Shown: in pieces, positions 24,766 through 34,626 of the stretch
Position numbering within the stretch: position 1 is the stretch's first letter
Layout of the letters: every line of letters begins with the position of its first letter
NCBI GenBank assembly: GCA_938005615.1
Contig: CALLMV010000011.1
Location: forward strand, 1 to 64,000
Direction of reading: 5' to 3'
Length of the DNA: 64,000 nt
Origin: an uncultured Verrucomicrobiae bacterium
GTDB lineage: Bacteria > Verrucomicrobiota > Verrucomicrobiia > JADLBR01 > CALLMV01
Made by a program: the position numbers and the translations under genes
Notes under the pieces: generated by a model
The model's input: only the letters and a program-made list of their open reading frames with translations
Told to the model about the DNA's origin: nothing
The model's database searches: none

Positions 24766-26421
24766 GTGTCGCAGTTAAAAATAGCAGTGCACTCCACTCT
24801 ACAAGTCCCCCCCACTTACACCTCTCGCATCAGCCGAGAAGCCGCACGCCGCCGCACTTTTGCCATCATCTCCCATCCCGACGCCGGGAAAACCACGCTC
24901 ACAGAAAAATTCCTCCTCTACGGGGGGGCCCTTCACCTAGCCGGCAGCGTGACTGCACGTAAAAACCAACGTGCCGCCACAAGTGATTGGATGGCTCTTG
25001 AACGCGAACGCGGAATTTCCATCACCTCCACTGTCCTCCAGTTCGAGTATCGCGACCGGGTCATCAACCTGCTGGACACCCCGGGCCACCGCGATTTTTC
25101 TGAAGATACCTACCGCGTACTCACTGCAGTGGATGCGGCTGTTATGGTCATCGATGCGGGCAAAGGCATCGAATCGCAGACACGCAAACTCTTTGAAGTC
25201 TGCCGCAAACGCGGTGTACCCATCTTCACATTCATGAACAAACTCGACCGTCCGGCCCGCAGCCCTGTGGAGCTCTGCGACGAACTGGAATCTGTACTCG
25301 GCATTGCTGCCTGTCCCATGAACTGGCCATTGGGCGATGGAGCAGACTTTCGGGGTGTGTACGACCGCCTGCAAAAACAAGTACATCTCTTCGAGCGCAC
25401 ACCGGGCGGAGCCTACCGCGCGCCTGTGCAAGTCGCCGGTCTCGAGGATCCCGCTGTGCGAAATACTCTCTCTGAATCCGTCTACGCTCGCGCCACGGAA
25501 GAGTTGGAACTGCTCACCGGTGCCGGGGCCGAATTTGATCACAGACGTGTCCTGTCTGGTGAACTCACCCCTGTCTTTTTTGGCAGCGCCGCTAACAACT
25601 TTGGAGTCCAACTCCTGCTCGACAATTTTACAGAACTCGCACCCCAGCCACTCCCTCGCCGTGCACAGCAGCGCCTCGTACATCCGGAAGAAGAGACCTT
25701 CTCCGGCTTTGTCTTTAAAATCCAAGCCAACATGAATCCCCGTCATCGAGATCGCATGACGTTTATCCGCATCGTCTCTGGACGCTTCGAACGTGACATG
25801 ACGGTGACCCAGGCCTCCACTGGCAAAAAAATCCGCCTTTCCAACGCCCAAAAAATGTTCGCCCAAGACCGAGAGACCCTCGACGAAGCTTGGCCTGGAG
25901 ACGTCATCGGCATCGTCGGCAACCACGACTTCACCATTGGCGAAACCCTCTCGCCCGACGGCCTGCTTTCGTTTCACGAAATTCCGCGATTTGCCCCGGA
26001 ATGCTTCGCCCTGCTCATCAACAACAGCACTGCCAAATACAAACGCTTTCGCGAAGGGCTTGACCAACTCCTCAAAGAGGGTGTCGCGCAGCTCTTCGAA
26101 CTGGAACAATCCCATCAAAAAATCCCACTCATTGGTGCTGTAGGTCCCCTGCAATTCGAGGTGCTTCACCACCGCCTTACAGAGGAATACGGTGCGGACT
26201 GCCGCATCGAAAACGCCGCTTGGAATACCGTGCGCTGGCTTAGGCACAAGCACTCCGCAAACACCGCCACCTTGCCCCCATTACCCAGTGGGGCGACTTT
26301 CGCGCGTGATCCGGCCAACCGCCTTGTCGCCCTGTTTACCAGTGATTGGTCCGCACGTTTCTTTGCAGAGCAGAATCCGGAATGGATCTGTGAGAGCCAA
26401 CCTCTTGAGTCAAATTCCTGA
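24766..26421 (+). CDS. prfC: Peptide chain release factor 3
   Basis: A 551-aa translational GTPase starting with GTG 3 bases after the nuclease stop. The G domain has G1 (ISHPDAGKTTLTEKFLLYGG), a switch with RGISITSTVLQFEY, DTPGHRDFSEDTYR and NKLDR. Domains II and III follow (FVFKIQANMNPRHRDRMTFI is diagnostic of RF3 rather than EF-G). It recycles RF1/RF2 after termination. The first 20 or so residues are unconserved, so a start slightly downstream is possible. Confidence 0.95.
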   Translation: MSQLKIAVHSTLQVPPTYTSRISREAARRRTFAIISHPDAGKTTLTEKFLLYGGALHLAGSVTARKNQRAATSDWMALERERGISITSTVLQFEYRDRVINLLDTPGHRDFSEDTYRVLTAVDAAVMVIDAGKGIESQTRKLFEVCRKRGVPIFTFMNKLDRPARSPVELCDELESVLGIAACPMNWPLGDGADFRGVYDRLQKQVHLFERTPGGAYRAPVQVAGLEDPAVRNTLSESVYARATEELELLTGAGAEFDHRRVLSGELTPVFFGSAANNFGVQLLLDNFTELAPQPLPRRAQQRLVHPEEETFSGFVFKIQANMNPRHRDRMTFIRIVSGRFERDMTVTQASTGKKIRLSNAQKMFAQDRETLDEAWPGDVIGIVGNHDFTIGETLSPDGLLSFHEIPRFAPECFALLINNSTAKYKRFREGLDQLLKEGVAQLFELEQSHQKIPLIGAVGPLQFEVLHHRLTEEYGADCRIENAAWNTVRWLRHKHSANTATLPPLPSGATFARDPANRLVALFTSDWSARFFAEQNPEWICESQPLESNS

Positions 26422-26458
26422 AGCTGAATGGGCTATCACACCCTACGAGCCTTTTGAC

Positions 26459-26530
26459 TGGGCGGTGAGGGGTTCGAACCCCCGACCCTCCGAGTGTAAA
26501 TCGGATGCTCTACCACTAAGCTAACCGCCC
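26459..26530 (-). tRNA. tRNA-Val (anticodon TAC)
   Basis: The minus strand gives acceptor GGGCGGT/ACCGCCC, D arm TAGCTTAGTGGTAGAGC, anticodon stem TCCGA/TCGGA with loop TTTACAC (anticodon TAC), and T arm GGGGGTTCGAACCCC. Discriminator A, no encoded CCA, 72 nt. It sits between prfC and the end of the long minus-strand pilus operon. Confidence 0.95.
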
Positions 26531-26534
26531 TGAG

Positions 26535-27026
26535 TTAAAAGGGGACGTAAGCAGCACGTCCGTCTCCCTTCACCTCAATTATACCGTTGCCGTGGATTGC
26601 GACAACCTCAAAAAAAATGGTATATCGTGCTGCATCTATTTGATTGAGATCAAAGTAGCGCACACCGGTAGAGGCGAAATGAAAGTCACCTGCCAATTCG
26701 GGCTGTCGTCGCTCTATGGCCGGGCATTGGAAGTGCATTTTTCTGATCCCATAGGGTGCCAGAAGGTGTGCCACCATGTCCATATGTGTTGGGAAGTAGT
26801 CATTGAGATTCACGTTGTCCGATTTATGTTCCGCCACATAGCTCAAACTAGCTTGCCCGAGCTTGCCGCGAAGTGAAAGGCATTGGACAAAGTTAGTAGT
26901 ATTCATAGCCGAATTTACTACTGGGAAGGACAAAGCGACTAAGATTGATATCACTGAAATGGTAACCAGGGCCTCCACGAGGGAAAGCCCTGTCTGCAAA
27001 GCGAACTGCCTGCTTCTCACAGGCAT
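26535..27026 (-). CDS. Type IV prepilin-like (pseudopilin) protein
   Basis: A 163-aa protein with a class III signal: FALQTG, cleavage, then LSLVEALVTISVISILVALS, including the Glu at +5. The mature part is small, without the paired C-terminal cysteines of major pilins, and looks like a minor pilin or type II secretion pseudopilin. It is the last gene of the minus-strand run containing two secretins, a PilM-like protein and Amuc_1100-type proteins, 6 bases after the preceding gene. No prepilin peptidase, PilB/GspE ATPase or PilC is in the window. Confidence 0.75.
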   Translation of the reverse strand: MPVRSRQFALQTGLSLVEALVTISVISILVALSFPVVNSAMNTTNFVQCLSLRGKLGQASLSYVAEHKSDNVNLNDYFPTHMDMVAHLLAPYGIRKMHFQCPAIERRQPELAGDFHFASTGVRYFDLNQIDAARYTIFFEVVAIHGNGIIEVKGDGRAAYVPF

Positions 27027-27032
27027 GAGAGT

Positions 27033-27656
27033 TTACCGGAAGATTTTGACTCTACCGATGCCTTGGAGGGCTTGGCCGCCAGCAACTTCGATGATGGTAG
27101 TGCTGTTTCCTGTCACGTCTATCGGTCCCATAGATGACTGTAGAGTAAAGACGGAGAATATCTGGGAGTTATCGTCGCGATAGTTGATCGATCTGAAAAA
27201 TTTTCCCGCAGTCACTTTCACATTTTTGAGAATCCCTTCCTGAGTAAACTGAACATCTGAGCCGCTGCCTATTTTTTGTGCGGAATAGCTAAATGTGTAG
27301 CTTATATCATTTGCCCGGTTGATAATGGGGCTTGCCAAGCTAGGGCCAGGTGACAAGGGAAAAACACTAAACGTGGCTGCAGAGATGGGATTAGATAACC
27401 CGCCCAAGAACATCCTTCCATTTGCGCCGCCGGTTACAAAACCAAACTCTGTAAATGCCAAAGAAAAGTTAAACAGGCCAGATACGTTTATCCCAAAACT
27501 TGGACCTGGGTTGTAGATGTGAAAAACGGGGAAAACGATCGCCGAGTAACTACCTACGGCGCCTGAACCAAACCTGAAGCTTTGTGCTTGGGATGAGGTG
27601 GTAGCCGTTGCCAGTATTGCTGCTGCTAACAATGTGGTTAATGTCATTTTTTTCAT
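27033..27656 (-). CDS. Secreted protein of unknown function, 207 aa
   Basis: A signal peptide (MKKMTLTTLLAAAILATATT, cleavage near SQA-Q) is followed by a Gly/Ser/Phe-rich sequence of predicted beta strands. No cysteines, lipobox or sorting tail are seen. I do not recognise the family. It lies 14 bases after the second secretin and 6 bases before the prepilin-like gene, so it is probably exported or assembled with that system. It could be a repeat-poor surface subunit or a passenger of the locus. Confidence 0.6.
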   Translation of the reverse strand: MKKMTLTTLLAAAILATATTSSQAQSFRFGSGAVGSYSAIVFPVFHIYNPGPSFGINVSGLFNFSLAFTEFGFVTGGANGRMFLGGLSNPISAATFSVFPLSPGPSLASPIINRANDISYTFSYSAQKIGSGSDVQFTQEGILKNVKVTAGKFFRSINYRDDNSQIFSVFTLQSSMGPIDVTGNSTTIIEVAGGQALQGIGRVKIFR

Positions 27657-27670
27657 TTATCATTTCTCCT

Positions 27671-30040
27671 TTAGTTGAGTGATTTGAGCTGTTCGAGAGT
27701 AAGTGTTTCTATAGGGTTAAGAAATTCACCAGTTGGAGTGATTAGTCTTGGGCTAACGAAAATCATGAGGTTTTTCTTGATAACTCTACTAACTTTAGAC
27801 CGAAAGAGGCGACCAATCAAGGGAATATCTCCAACAATCGGCACTTTGTCGTTGATGGTTTGATTATCTTCGCGAAGAAGTCCGCCAAGTACGAGTGTTT
27901 GTCCGTCAAAGACCTGCACGCTCGTGCGTATGGTGCGGGTATTGAAAACAGGCATATTGATGATATTAGGAGTCAAAGGCAAATTAGCATTTCTGTTTAA
28001 GGGATTTAAAATAGGCTCACCGTAATTGATAAACCCTTCGAACTCTGTAACTTCTGGGATAAGATCCATGCTGATAGTAAAGTTGTCAGGACCAACTTGG
28101 GGGCGGACATCGAGGACGACACCGACTTCTTTTTCTTCAAACTCTGCTGGGAAGGAAGGAGCAACTACGGGTGTAGCAATTTGGGTTCCTCCACCTCCGC
28201 CGCCGCCTCCTCCACCAGTGTTATTAAAATTTTGGGGAAATTCTGGCTTGTCGTACTCGCTGGGGTAGTAGAAGCGGCGGATAATTTTGATATTAGCGCG
28301 CTCGCCGGAGCGTGCGATGACTTTGGGTGCGGAAAGCACGTCAAAGCCATTCTTCTGCGAGAGTGCGCGTATCATGACGTCGAAATTGTATCCCACGGCC
28401 TGAACGGCAAAGTTCAGCTTGTTAGAGATGGGATCAGTGTTTGCGCCGCGATTGGCGTTTAGCAGGGCATCAATGGAGCGGGTAGGCAGGTCGAGAGAAG
28501 TTCTCAAACCGTTGAGGTTGTTGAGGCCGTTCATGTTATTGTCGGAGAGGTCGCCACGGGCGTAAGTATAATTGCCGTCCTTGACGACGTTCATCGCGGT
28601 TGAAATTTCGTCGAGATCGGACTGATTAATTTCAGTAAATTTAGTCTCGATCATGACTTGGGGTACAACTTCGAGGTCTGAGCCAATGAGCATGTCTATG
28701 ATTTCGATTTGCTGCGGGGTGTTGCGGACGGTGAGCCGTCCAGTCGCGCTGGAATAAACGACGGATGAGCCCGCGGCATCAAAGCTCACACCACGACTAA
28801 TGAGTGCCTGTTTGACATCAAGAGTACCAGCTGTGGTAATGTTGTCCTGGAGTTGCACCCTGCGACGTCTGCCGGTGCCCGTCTCTTCTGCTCTGGCGGC
28901 TGAAGTGGTTAGGAAGTCGGGGCGTACTAGGTAATCCTTGGTGATGAGTTGGTTGGTCTCGGCGGTCAGTGGAACAATGGTGATGGCGAATTCGCCAATT
29001 TGAAATTTAACGTTGGCAAGTTGGCAGGCGTATCTGAGCACTTCGAGCATGGGCATATCGGTCACAGTCATCGTCACGTCTCTGGTCTCAGTATCACCTA
29101 CGCGGGATACGAAGTTGAATCCGCGTTTGTCTGGAGAGGGGTCAAGCTCTTTGCTGCGGATGTTCAGGAAGTTGATGACGTCGCCGATGCTGGCTTGATT
29201 GAAGGAGACACGTGGAACGATCATTTGGGATAGTCTCCGCTCGATGGATTGGGTGCTGCTTTGGTCTATCACAGTACCCCCACCTTGGTAGGCAGCCACG
29301 ACCTCCTGAGGAATTGGGCTTTCCCAGGCAGCGTTAACTTCGGTGAGTCGCTCCTCACGGGTGCTGAGTTTGGCAGCGCGAGCGTGGCGCATTTTTTGGT
29401 CGTAAACACGGCGGAGCATTTGCCGTGCTGTTCTGTTGTAGGGGTCAACTACGAGCACTTGTTGAAACTTGCTCTCTGCAGCATCAAACTGACCTGTTTT
29501 GAGGAAAGCCTCGCCCTCGGAGAGTAGGTTCTTTACTTCAACGATGCTGCGCATGAGGCGCGGAGTGACTGCTGCACCTTCGGGCCAGATGACTTCATTA
29601 TCCGGACCGACTTCCACGCCCATAGCCGCATAGAGCTCGCGGCGCAAACGCAACACACGGGAGTTTTCAGGCGCGTAAGCGTAGGCTTCCTCGAGGCGTT
29701 CACGGGCGATGTTTAGGTCATCGGCGACGAGTGATTCTCGGGCTAGTTCGACAAGGCAGATGGCTATGCTGTCGTAGATGCGAGCCTGGAGTTCCGCGGA
29801 GCGAGGCGCAAGAGGCGGCAGCAGAGTTGAAGCCGAGCGTAAAATGGGAAGTGCCTCGCTGTATTTGTTTTGCGCCATGAGATCCACAGATTCGTTGTAG
29901 AGTTCCTGGGCACGAACGGCGGCATCCTCTCTTTTTTGTCTTTCATTTTGGACAATTTGCGTGGCTGTTTGAGCCTCGGCAGGGATGCTCTGAAGCACTG
30001 CCAATCCAACCAGGGTGATGATAGTAACTGTGGGTTTCAT
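27671..30040 (-). CDS. Second secretin of the pilus locus (GspD/PilQ superfamily)
   Basis: About 789 aa from the Met at 30040 (MKPTVTIITLVGLAVLQSIP, signal peptide); an upstream Met at 30073 would add 11 residues. TPR-like helices (about 30-210) are followed by N-domain modules with VTDMPMLEVLRYACQL. The secretin pore (about 490-790) contains VFDGQTLVLGGLLREDNQ, the signature VPIVGDIPLIGRLFRS and KKNLMIFVSPRLITPTG. A run of ten Gly codons sits at 28187-28216, just before the pore strands. It is a paralogue of the secretin encoded directly upstream, with the same architecture. It would form an outer-membrane ring. Confidence 0.88.
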   Translation of the reverse strand: MKPTVTIITLVGLAVLQSIPAEAQTATQIVQNERQKREDAAVRAQELYNESVDLMAQNKYSEALPILRSASTLLPPLAPRSAELQARIYDSIAICLVELARESLVADDLNIARERLEEAYAYAPENSRVLRLRRELYAAMGVEVGPDNEVIWPEGAAVTPRLMRSIVEVKNLLSEGEAFLKTGQFDAAESKFQQVLVVDPYNRTARQMLRRVYDQKMRHARAAKLSTREERLTEVNAAWESPIPQEVVAAYQGGGTVIDQSSTQSIERRLSQMIVPRVSFNQASIGDVINFLNIRSKELDPSPDKRGFNFVSRVGDTETRDVTMTVTDMPMLEVLRYACQLANVKFQIGEFAITIVPLTAETNQLITKDYLVRPDFLTTSAARAEETGTGRRRRVQLQDNITTAGTLDVKQALISRGVSFDAAGSSVVYSSATGRLTVRNTPQQIEIIDMLIGSDLEVVPQVMIETKFTEINQSDLDEISTAMNVVKDGNYTYARGDLSDNNMNGLNNLNGLRTSLDLPTRSIDALLNANRGANTDPISNKLNFAVQAVGYNFDVMIRALSQKNGFDVLSAPKVIARSGERANIKIIRRFYYPSEYDKPEFPQNFNNTGGGGGGGGGGTQIATPVVAPSFPAEFEEKEVGVVLDVRPQVGPDNFTISMDLIPEVTEFEGFINYGEPILNPLNRNANLPLTPNIINMPVFNTRTIRTSVQVFDGQTLVLGGLLREDNQTINDKVPIVGDIPLIGRLFRSKVSRVIKKNLMIFVSPRLITPTGEFLNPIETLTLEQLKSLN

Positions 30041-30079
30041 ATTTTGAGTTGTGTTGTTTTTGATTGTTCTCATGAGCGT

Positions 30080-32524
30080 TTATTTCCCGCGAGTCTTTTC
30101 GGGTGCGGCTTCTGCTATGGTTTTTGCTCCTCCGAGAGAGGTTGAGATTGGTCTGCCAGACCAGCGTTCGACACGGTCGAAGACAGGCGTGTTGGAAAAG
30201 AGATCGTCATCGCGTCTGCCTCTGACGTTAAAGGGGTCTCCGTCCGGTTTTACAAGGTCGCAGGTCACAAAGATAATGAGATTTTTCTTAAGACTCTGTT
30301 CGATTTTCGAGCGGAACAGGCGGCCGATCAGCGGGATGTCTCCGAGGAAGGGGATTTTATCGTTGACCGTCTGGTAGTCATCTCGGATGAGTCCTCCGAT
30401 GGCGACGGTCTGGCCGTCGGATATTTGCACTTTGGTTTCTATGGAGCGTAGGTTGAAGACGGGTTTATTAATGACGTTTTGAACCAGCGGTGTGACTTGG
30501 CCTGTGGTAAAATCCAGCGTGGAGATGGGGGATCCGTAGTTGATGAATCCCTCGAAGTCCAGCACGCGAGGGGCTAGAGTCAGGTCAATAGTTAAACGGT
30601 CTGGAGCCACTTGCGGTGTAGCATTAAGAATGACGCCTGTATCCTCTTTGGTAAAAGTGGTGGGGGTGGAGGGGACGACGAGGCGGATGGCGGTTCCGTT
30701 AGGCAGCAGGGTGGTGTTTCCGTCAAACTCTGCGTTTTCGTATTCATCAGGGAAGAAGAATTCGCGGATGATTTTAATTTCAGCTTCCTGTCCGCTGCGG
30801 ACGGTTACACTAGGCACTGCGAGTAGGTCGCTGCCAGTTTTTTGTGAGAGGGCGTAAACTAGCATTTCAAATTCAAACTGGGAGAGAGTTAGCCCGGCTT
30901 GGATGGCATGGCCAATGGGGCCGAGTGCACCCAGCGCCTGGCCCAGCAGGCCGTCAATGGCGTTTTGGACGATTGCCTCTCCGGCCACGCTGAGCTCAGG
31001 TGGCAGGGGGGCAAAGATGTCTGTGGGATCGAAACGAGGCGCTGAGGTGCGCAGACCAGGCGTGTCGGTCAGTTGGCTTTGTCCGCGACCTTTGCGGTTG
31101 AGGTTCCACCTGAAGGACATTTCTTCAAGGTCGTTTTGATTCACTTCCATGAAGCGGGTGGCAATGTTTACTTGGGGGATGAGTTCGTTGTCGTCTTGCA
31201 GGGCTTGTTCAATGAGCTGAATATTGCTGAATGTGTTGGCAACAATCAGCTTGCTGCCGATGGGCTGGTAAGTGGCAAAAGAGCCAGGAGCGTCAAATGT
31301 CACGCCCAGTTGTGAGAGACGTTCTGTAACTTGTCTGCGCTGATCTTCGATGTTATCCGCAGCGGGTGGGAAAAACCCGGATGCAACGCGAAATTCTCTG
31401 GTGATGAGATCTTCGATGTTTTCAGCAGAAGGAGCGATGTAAACGGCGAATTCTTCTACGCGGTAGATGAGTCCAACTTGGTCCGCGATAAGGTCGAGCA
31501 CTGCGCCTAAGGGGAGATTACTGACGGCAAGTGTGACAAAGTTCGAGGCCTCAATGGAGGGCTTGACAATCAGGTTAACCCCCTTGCCTTCAGGATCTGC
31601 AATCCGCGCCTTGTCGCGGAGTAGTGCAATTGCTCGCTCGAGCTCGGTTCCATCGAAGTTGACTTGATCAATGATGATTGAGTTGAGTTTTTCTGTGATT
31701 CTGGCGATGTTGGTGATCCGCTGGCTACGGCCACCGCCCATTTGGGCGTCACTCACAAGAGTCGTTTTTCTGATGGGGTTACTCCACCCTGCTTCAACTT
31801 CGTACAGCATGCGTTCGCGAGTCTGGGTTCGTGCCTCCAGGTAGTAACGATTTTTTAGCTTAGCAACTTCCTTAATTCCTTCGCGTGCGGCAACATTATA
31901 TGGGTCGAGCACGAGGATTTTCCGGTAGCGGTCGTCAGCTTTATCAAACTGGGAGGTGGCACGAGCGTTGGCAGCTTCATCGAAGTAGCGATTCACTCGG
32001 CTGAGCGCGATCAGAAATTCTTGAGTCATGGCCGGAGCAATGTCTGCAGGAATTTCTTTAACTGGTATCCCGAGTTCTGAAGCTGAAACCGCATAGATTT
32101 TTTGGAGGTCTCTGTTACCGGGGTCGACGGCTAGTACCTCTTTGGAGAGGTCGTGAGCAGTCTGATAATCACGTCGTGCAAACGCCTGGCGTGCGAGCTG
32201 AGTGTTAGCCAGGGTGAGACCTGTGACTGCTCGGCGATAGACTTCCTGAGTCGCAGGTGCCTCTGTGAGATTGTTGATCACGTAACGGAAGCGGTTGGCG
32301 GCCGCAGCGTATTGCTCTGCTGCGAGTAGCCTGTTGCCGTGAACCACTGCTTCGCGAGCCACATTTAACAATTGAACTCGGCGAGCGGTCTCCGAGCTTT
32401 GCGCAAATGTATTATGAGGGATTGCTAAACTCAGCATCATTAGCGTGAGGGGGATCACCCCGGATGAGATGATTGTGTGGTGGCTATTTTTGTTCATTTG
32501 GGTGATTTTGTACTGTGGGTTCAT
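30080..32524 (-). CDS. Amuc_1098-like outer-membrane secretin
   Basis: About 814 aa from Met 32524 (Met 32497, MNKNSHHTIISSG, is an alternative; both precede one signal peptide ending in NTFAQ). The longer frame overlaps the previous gene and is unlikely. The order is TPR-like helices (QTAHDLSKEVLAVDPGNRD, later DDRYRKILVLDPYNVAAREG), N0/STN-like module (VSNLPLGAVLDLIADQVG), N1-type module and secretin pore. The pore has ISDGQTVAIGGLIRDDYQ, VPFLGDIPLIGRLFRSK-type signature (here IPFLGD) and KKNLIIFVTCDLVKPDG. This is the architecture of the Akkermansia Amuc_1098 secretin. It heads the second half of the operon. Confidence 0.88.
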   Translation of the reverse strand: MNPQYKITQMNKNSHHTIISSGVIPLTLMMLSLAIPHNTFAQSSETARRVQLLNVAREAVVHGNRLLAAEQYAAAANRFRYVINNLTEAPATQEVYRRAVTGLTLANTQLARQAFARRDYQTAHDLSKEVLAVDPGNRDLQKIYAVSASELGIPVKEIPADIAPAMTQEFLIALSRVNRYFDEAANARATSQFDKADDRYRKILVLDPYNVAAREGIKEVAKLKNRYYLEARTQTRERMLYEVEAGWSNPIRKTTLVSDAQMGGGRSQRITNIARITEKLNSIIIDQVNFDGTELERAIALLRDKARIADPEGKGVNLIVKPSIEASNFVTLAVSNLPLGAVLDLIADQVGLIYRVEEFAVYIAPSAENIEDLITREFRVASGFFPPAADNIEDQRRQVTERLSQLGVTFDAPGSFATYQPIGSKLIVANTFSNIQLIEQALQDDNELIPQVNIATRFMEVNQNDLEEMSFRWNLNRKGRGQSQLTDTPGLRTSAPRFDPTDIFAPLPPELSVAGEAIVQNAIDGLLGQALGALGPIGHAIQAGLTLSQFEFEMLVYALSQKTGSDLLAVPSVTVRSGQEAEIKIIREFFFPDEYENAEFDGNTTLLPNGTAIRLVVPSTPTTFTKEDTGVILNATPQVAPDRLTIDLTLAPRVLDFEGFINYGSPISTLDFTTGQVTPLVQNVINKPVFNLRSIETKVQISDGQTVAIGGLIRDDYQTVNDKIPFLGDIPLIGRLFRSKIEQSLKKNLIIFVTCDLVKPDGDPFNVRGRRDDDLFSNTPVFDRVERWSGRPISTSLGGAKTIAEAAPEKTRGK

Positions 32525-32559
32525 AAACTCAAGAACGGATCTTTGGAATAATGGTTGTC

Positions 32560-33621
32560 TTAAAAGAATATTTCGGTAGAAGTTTCTGTAGGTTGTTGTG
32601 GGGTGGGTTGGGGTGCTGTACGCGATATCCACTCCTCTTCATGGGGAAGTGGCGGATGAAGTTCAAATCTGGCTCCAGTAGTAATTTCCTCTACAATTGC
32701 ACTAGATTGGCCATCTTTCTCACCAACGCTAATGAGTTTAAACTTCTGGCCGCGTAGTAAGAAATCTCTGGAGACTCGAGCTTCTATGATTTCGGAGACG
32801 GGTCCAGCGGAAAGGTCGCGCAAAAACATGATGGATTCAGGGGAGTCAATTTCTCTGCCTAAAATAAGCGTCACCTTCTCCCCAGTAATCGTGTGTTGGA
32901 GATCCAGCTCTGAGTCATCGAATTCTCGATCTCCTTCTATTCTTGGGTCGAAACGCACTTCTACTTTACGCCGAAATTGACCGACCTTCCATTCTTCGAT
33001 CACATCACCGAACACCACGAAAGGGCTCCTGTTTCTGCGATCTTTTGCGTCTTGAAAGTTAAGCTGATAATTCATCACGCCATCAAGTTCGTTGTATGCC
33101 CGGAAAATCATGCGGAATGGGATTTTTCTGCTGTCCACTATACGAAGCTTAGTGATATGAGGCGGATGGCTCTGGGAATCAGTCGGATTAGTGCCAGCTA
33201 CGAATTCATCTTTGTTGAGGAAACCATCACCATCGGGATCTTGAATGCCAACAAAGGGATCAGCCAGCGACAGGGAGTATCTGGACTTCCACTCACGAGG
33301 GATGCCGTATTTGTCAGTGGCTTGGGCATCGTAAACTTTGATGAGACCCTTATCAGGGAGAAACTCAATGGGCCGAGAAACGACGAGGCGATGGGTGCTT
33401 GCTGGCTCCTGCCAAGGGGAAAAAGCAGAGAACTGACGGGTGAGGTTTGAAAATTTCCCATCATCAGGATCCTTGGGCAGCGGCACTTCGCGCATTGTAG
33501 CACTTATTTGTCCCAATGAATAGTTTCCTGGCTGAATAGCAACAAATACAGCGATCACTGTGAGGATGACAAGTGCCAGAGATAGTGAAAATTTCTCCCA
33601 ATGCTGGACGATAATATTCAT
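32560..33621 (-). CDS. Amuc_1099-like pilus-system membrane protein
   Basis: A 353-aa protein from the ATG at 33621, which overlaps the previous stop by 4 bases (ATGA). A short cytoplasmic end with one membrane helix (about 12-32: LSLALVILTVIAVFVAI) is followed by a periplasmic part. This carries one Ca-type repeat, DPDGDGFLNKDEFVAGTNPTD (about 130-150), and a beta-rich C-terminal domain. Position between Amuc_1100-like and secretin genes, single anchor and repeat fit the Amuc_1099 family. It may play the PilP/GspC role of linking inner-membrane parts to the secretin, which is inference. Confidence 0.72.
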   Translation of the reverse strand: MNIIVQHWEKFSLSLALVILTVIAVFVAIQPGNYSLGQISATMREVPLPKDPDDGKFSNLTRQFSAFSPWQEPASTHRLVVSRPIEFLPDKGLIKVYDAQATDKYGIPREWKSRYSLSLADPFVGIQDPDGDGFLNKDEFVAGTNPTDSQSHPPHITKLRIVDSRKIPFRMIFRAYNELDGVMNYQLNFQDAKDRRNRSPFVVFGDVIEEWKVGQFRRKVEVRFDPRIEGDREFDDSELDLQHTITGEKVTLILGREIDSPESIMFLRDLSAGPVSEIIEARVSRDFLLRGQKFKLISVGEKDGQSSAIVEEITTGARFELHPPLPHEEEWISRTAPQPTPQQPTETSTEIFF

Positions 33622-34625
33622 TTTACCTGCTCCTGCGAATTTTTCCAACCGATGTAATCAATCCTCATGGCCACTCTAATGGTCTCATTGCCGACTATGA
33701 TGACTGGAGCAATGCTACCAGGCAAGATTCCCGGGATAGCCGATGTGCCGCCGGCGGTCTGAGTTCTGCCGGCAGTAGCAGTTCCGGCTGCAGCAGCTCG
33801 AAGCTGCTCGATCGTGGGTAAACTGCTCTTAGAGTTTTCGATGTCCATAACGCGAATAACGTAATATGGATTCGGTGGGTTATTTTCTCTCTTCTCGCTG
33901 GTAATATCTGGCGGCTTAGAAAAGTGATTGACAATTCTGCGCAATGAACTTTCGTCAGATTCAAATTCGACGACAAAAGGAAGAATTTCGTAGGAGAGAT
34001 TTTGCGAAAAACTCACCGGCGGGATGTAGTCAAGATCTACGTTCTGGGCTCTGACACCCGTAGCAGCATCTAAGGCACCACCTGGGGGCGAAGTCTCGAT
34101 GAGCATGCGACGTACAGCGTATATACGTGACACTCGGGTTTCGATGAGTTTCTCTACGATATTTTCCACGAGTTTAAGCTGTTTGGAGAGTTGCGCGGTA
34201 TCTTCTGCCACAGGGGTATTAGTCGCGTAGAGGGAGAATCCAAATTGGAAGTTTTCCGGTATGGTGATCCCAGCGTTTTGGCAATCCTCTATTAATTTTT
34301 GTTTTGTTCTAGCAAAAAGGGATTGGAACATAGTACCCGAAATCTCCTCGGTGTTTATTGCTGCGGCGGCGAGCGCATCAAGGCTTGGACGAATATCTTT
34401 TTCCAACCGATTGTTGTTTTCTTGCAGAGTGTTCAAATTGGCTTGACTGGGAAAGTTGGGTCTGGATTGAAGACGGTTGTGCTCAGTTCTGGTCTGTTGA
34501 AGTGACGCTTCCAATTCGACAACTTGCTGGTTGGTCAAATACCAACCGAAAGAACCGGCAGCAATGATTATCGTAGAAATTCCGGCCATCGCCAGTATTG
34601 CAGGACTGAGTTTATTCTGTGCCAT
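33618..34625 (-). CDS. Amuc_1100-like pilus-system protein
   Basis: A 335-aa protein with one N-terminal membrane helix (about 9-30: AILAMAGISTIIIAAGSFGW), a coiled coil (about 32-90: VELEASLQQTRTEHNRLQSR) and a mixed alpha/beta periplasmic domain. A Thr/Ala/Gly-rich tail segment (about 285-310) precedes a last strand. Size, layout and neighbours match Amuc_1100, the abundant pilus-locus protein of Akkermansia. The layout also resembles PilO/PilN. It begins 1 base after the PilM-like gene and overlaps the next gene by 4 bases. The family call rests mostly on context and architecture. Confidence 0.72.
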   Translation of the reverse strand: MAQNKLSPAILAMAGISTIIIAAGSFGWYLTNQQVVELEASLQQTRTEHNRLQSRPNFPSQANLNTLQENNNRLEKDIRPSLDALAAAAINTEEISGTMFQSLFARTKQKLIEDCQNAGITIPENFQFGFSLYATNTPVAEDTAQLSKQLKLVENIVEKLIETRVSRIYAVRRMLIETSPPGGALDAATGVRAQNVDLDYIPPVSFSQNLSYEILPFVVEFESDESSLRRIVNHFSKPPDITSEKRENNPPNPYYVIRVMDIENSKSSLPTIEQLRAAAAGTATAGRTQTAGGTSAIPGILPGSIAPVIIVGNETIRVAMRIDYIGWKNSQEQVK

Positions 34626-34626
34626 G

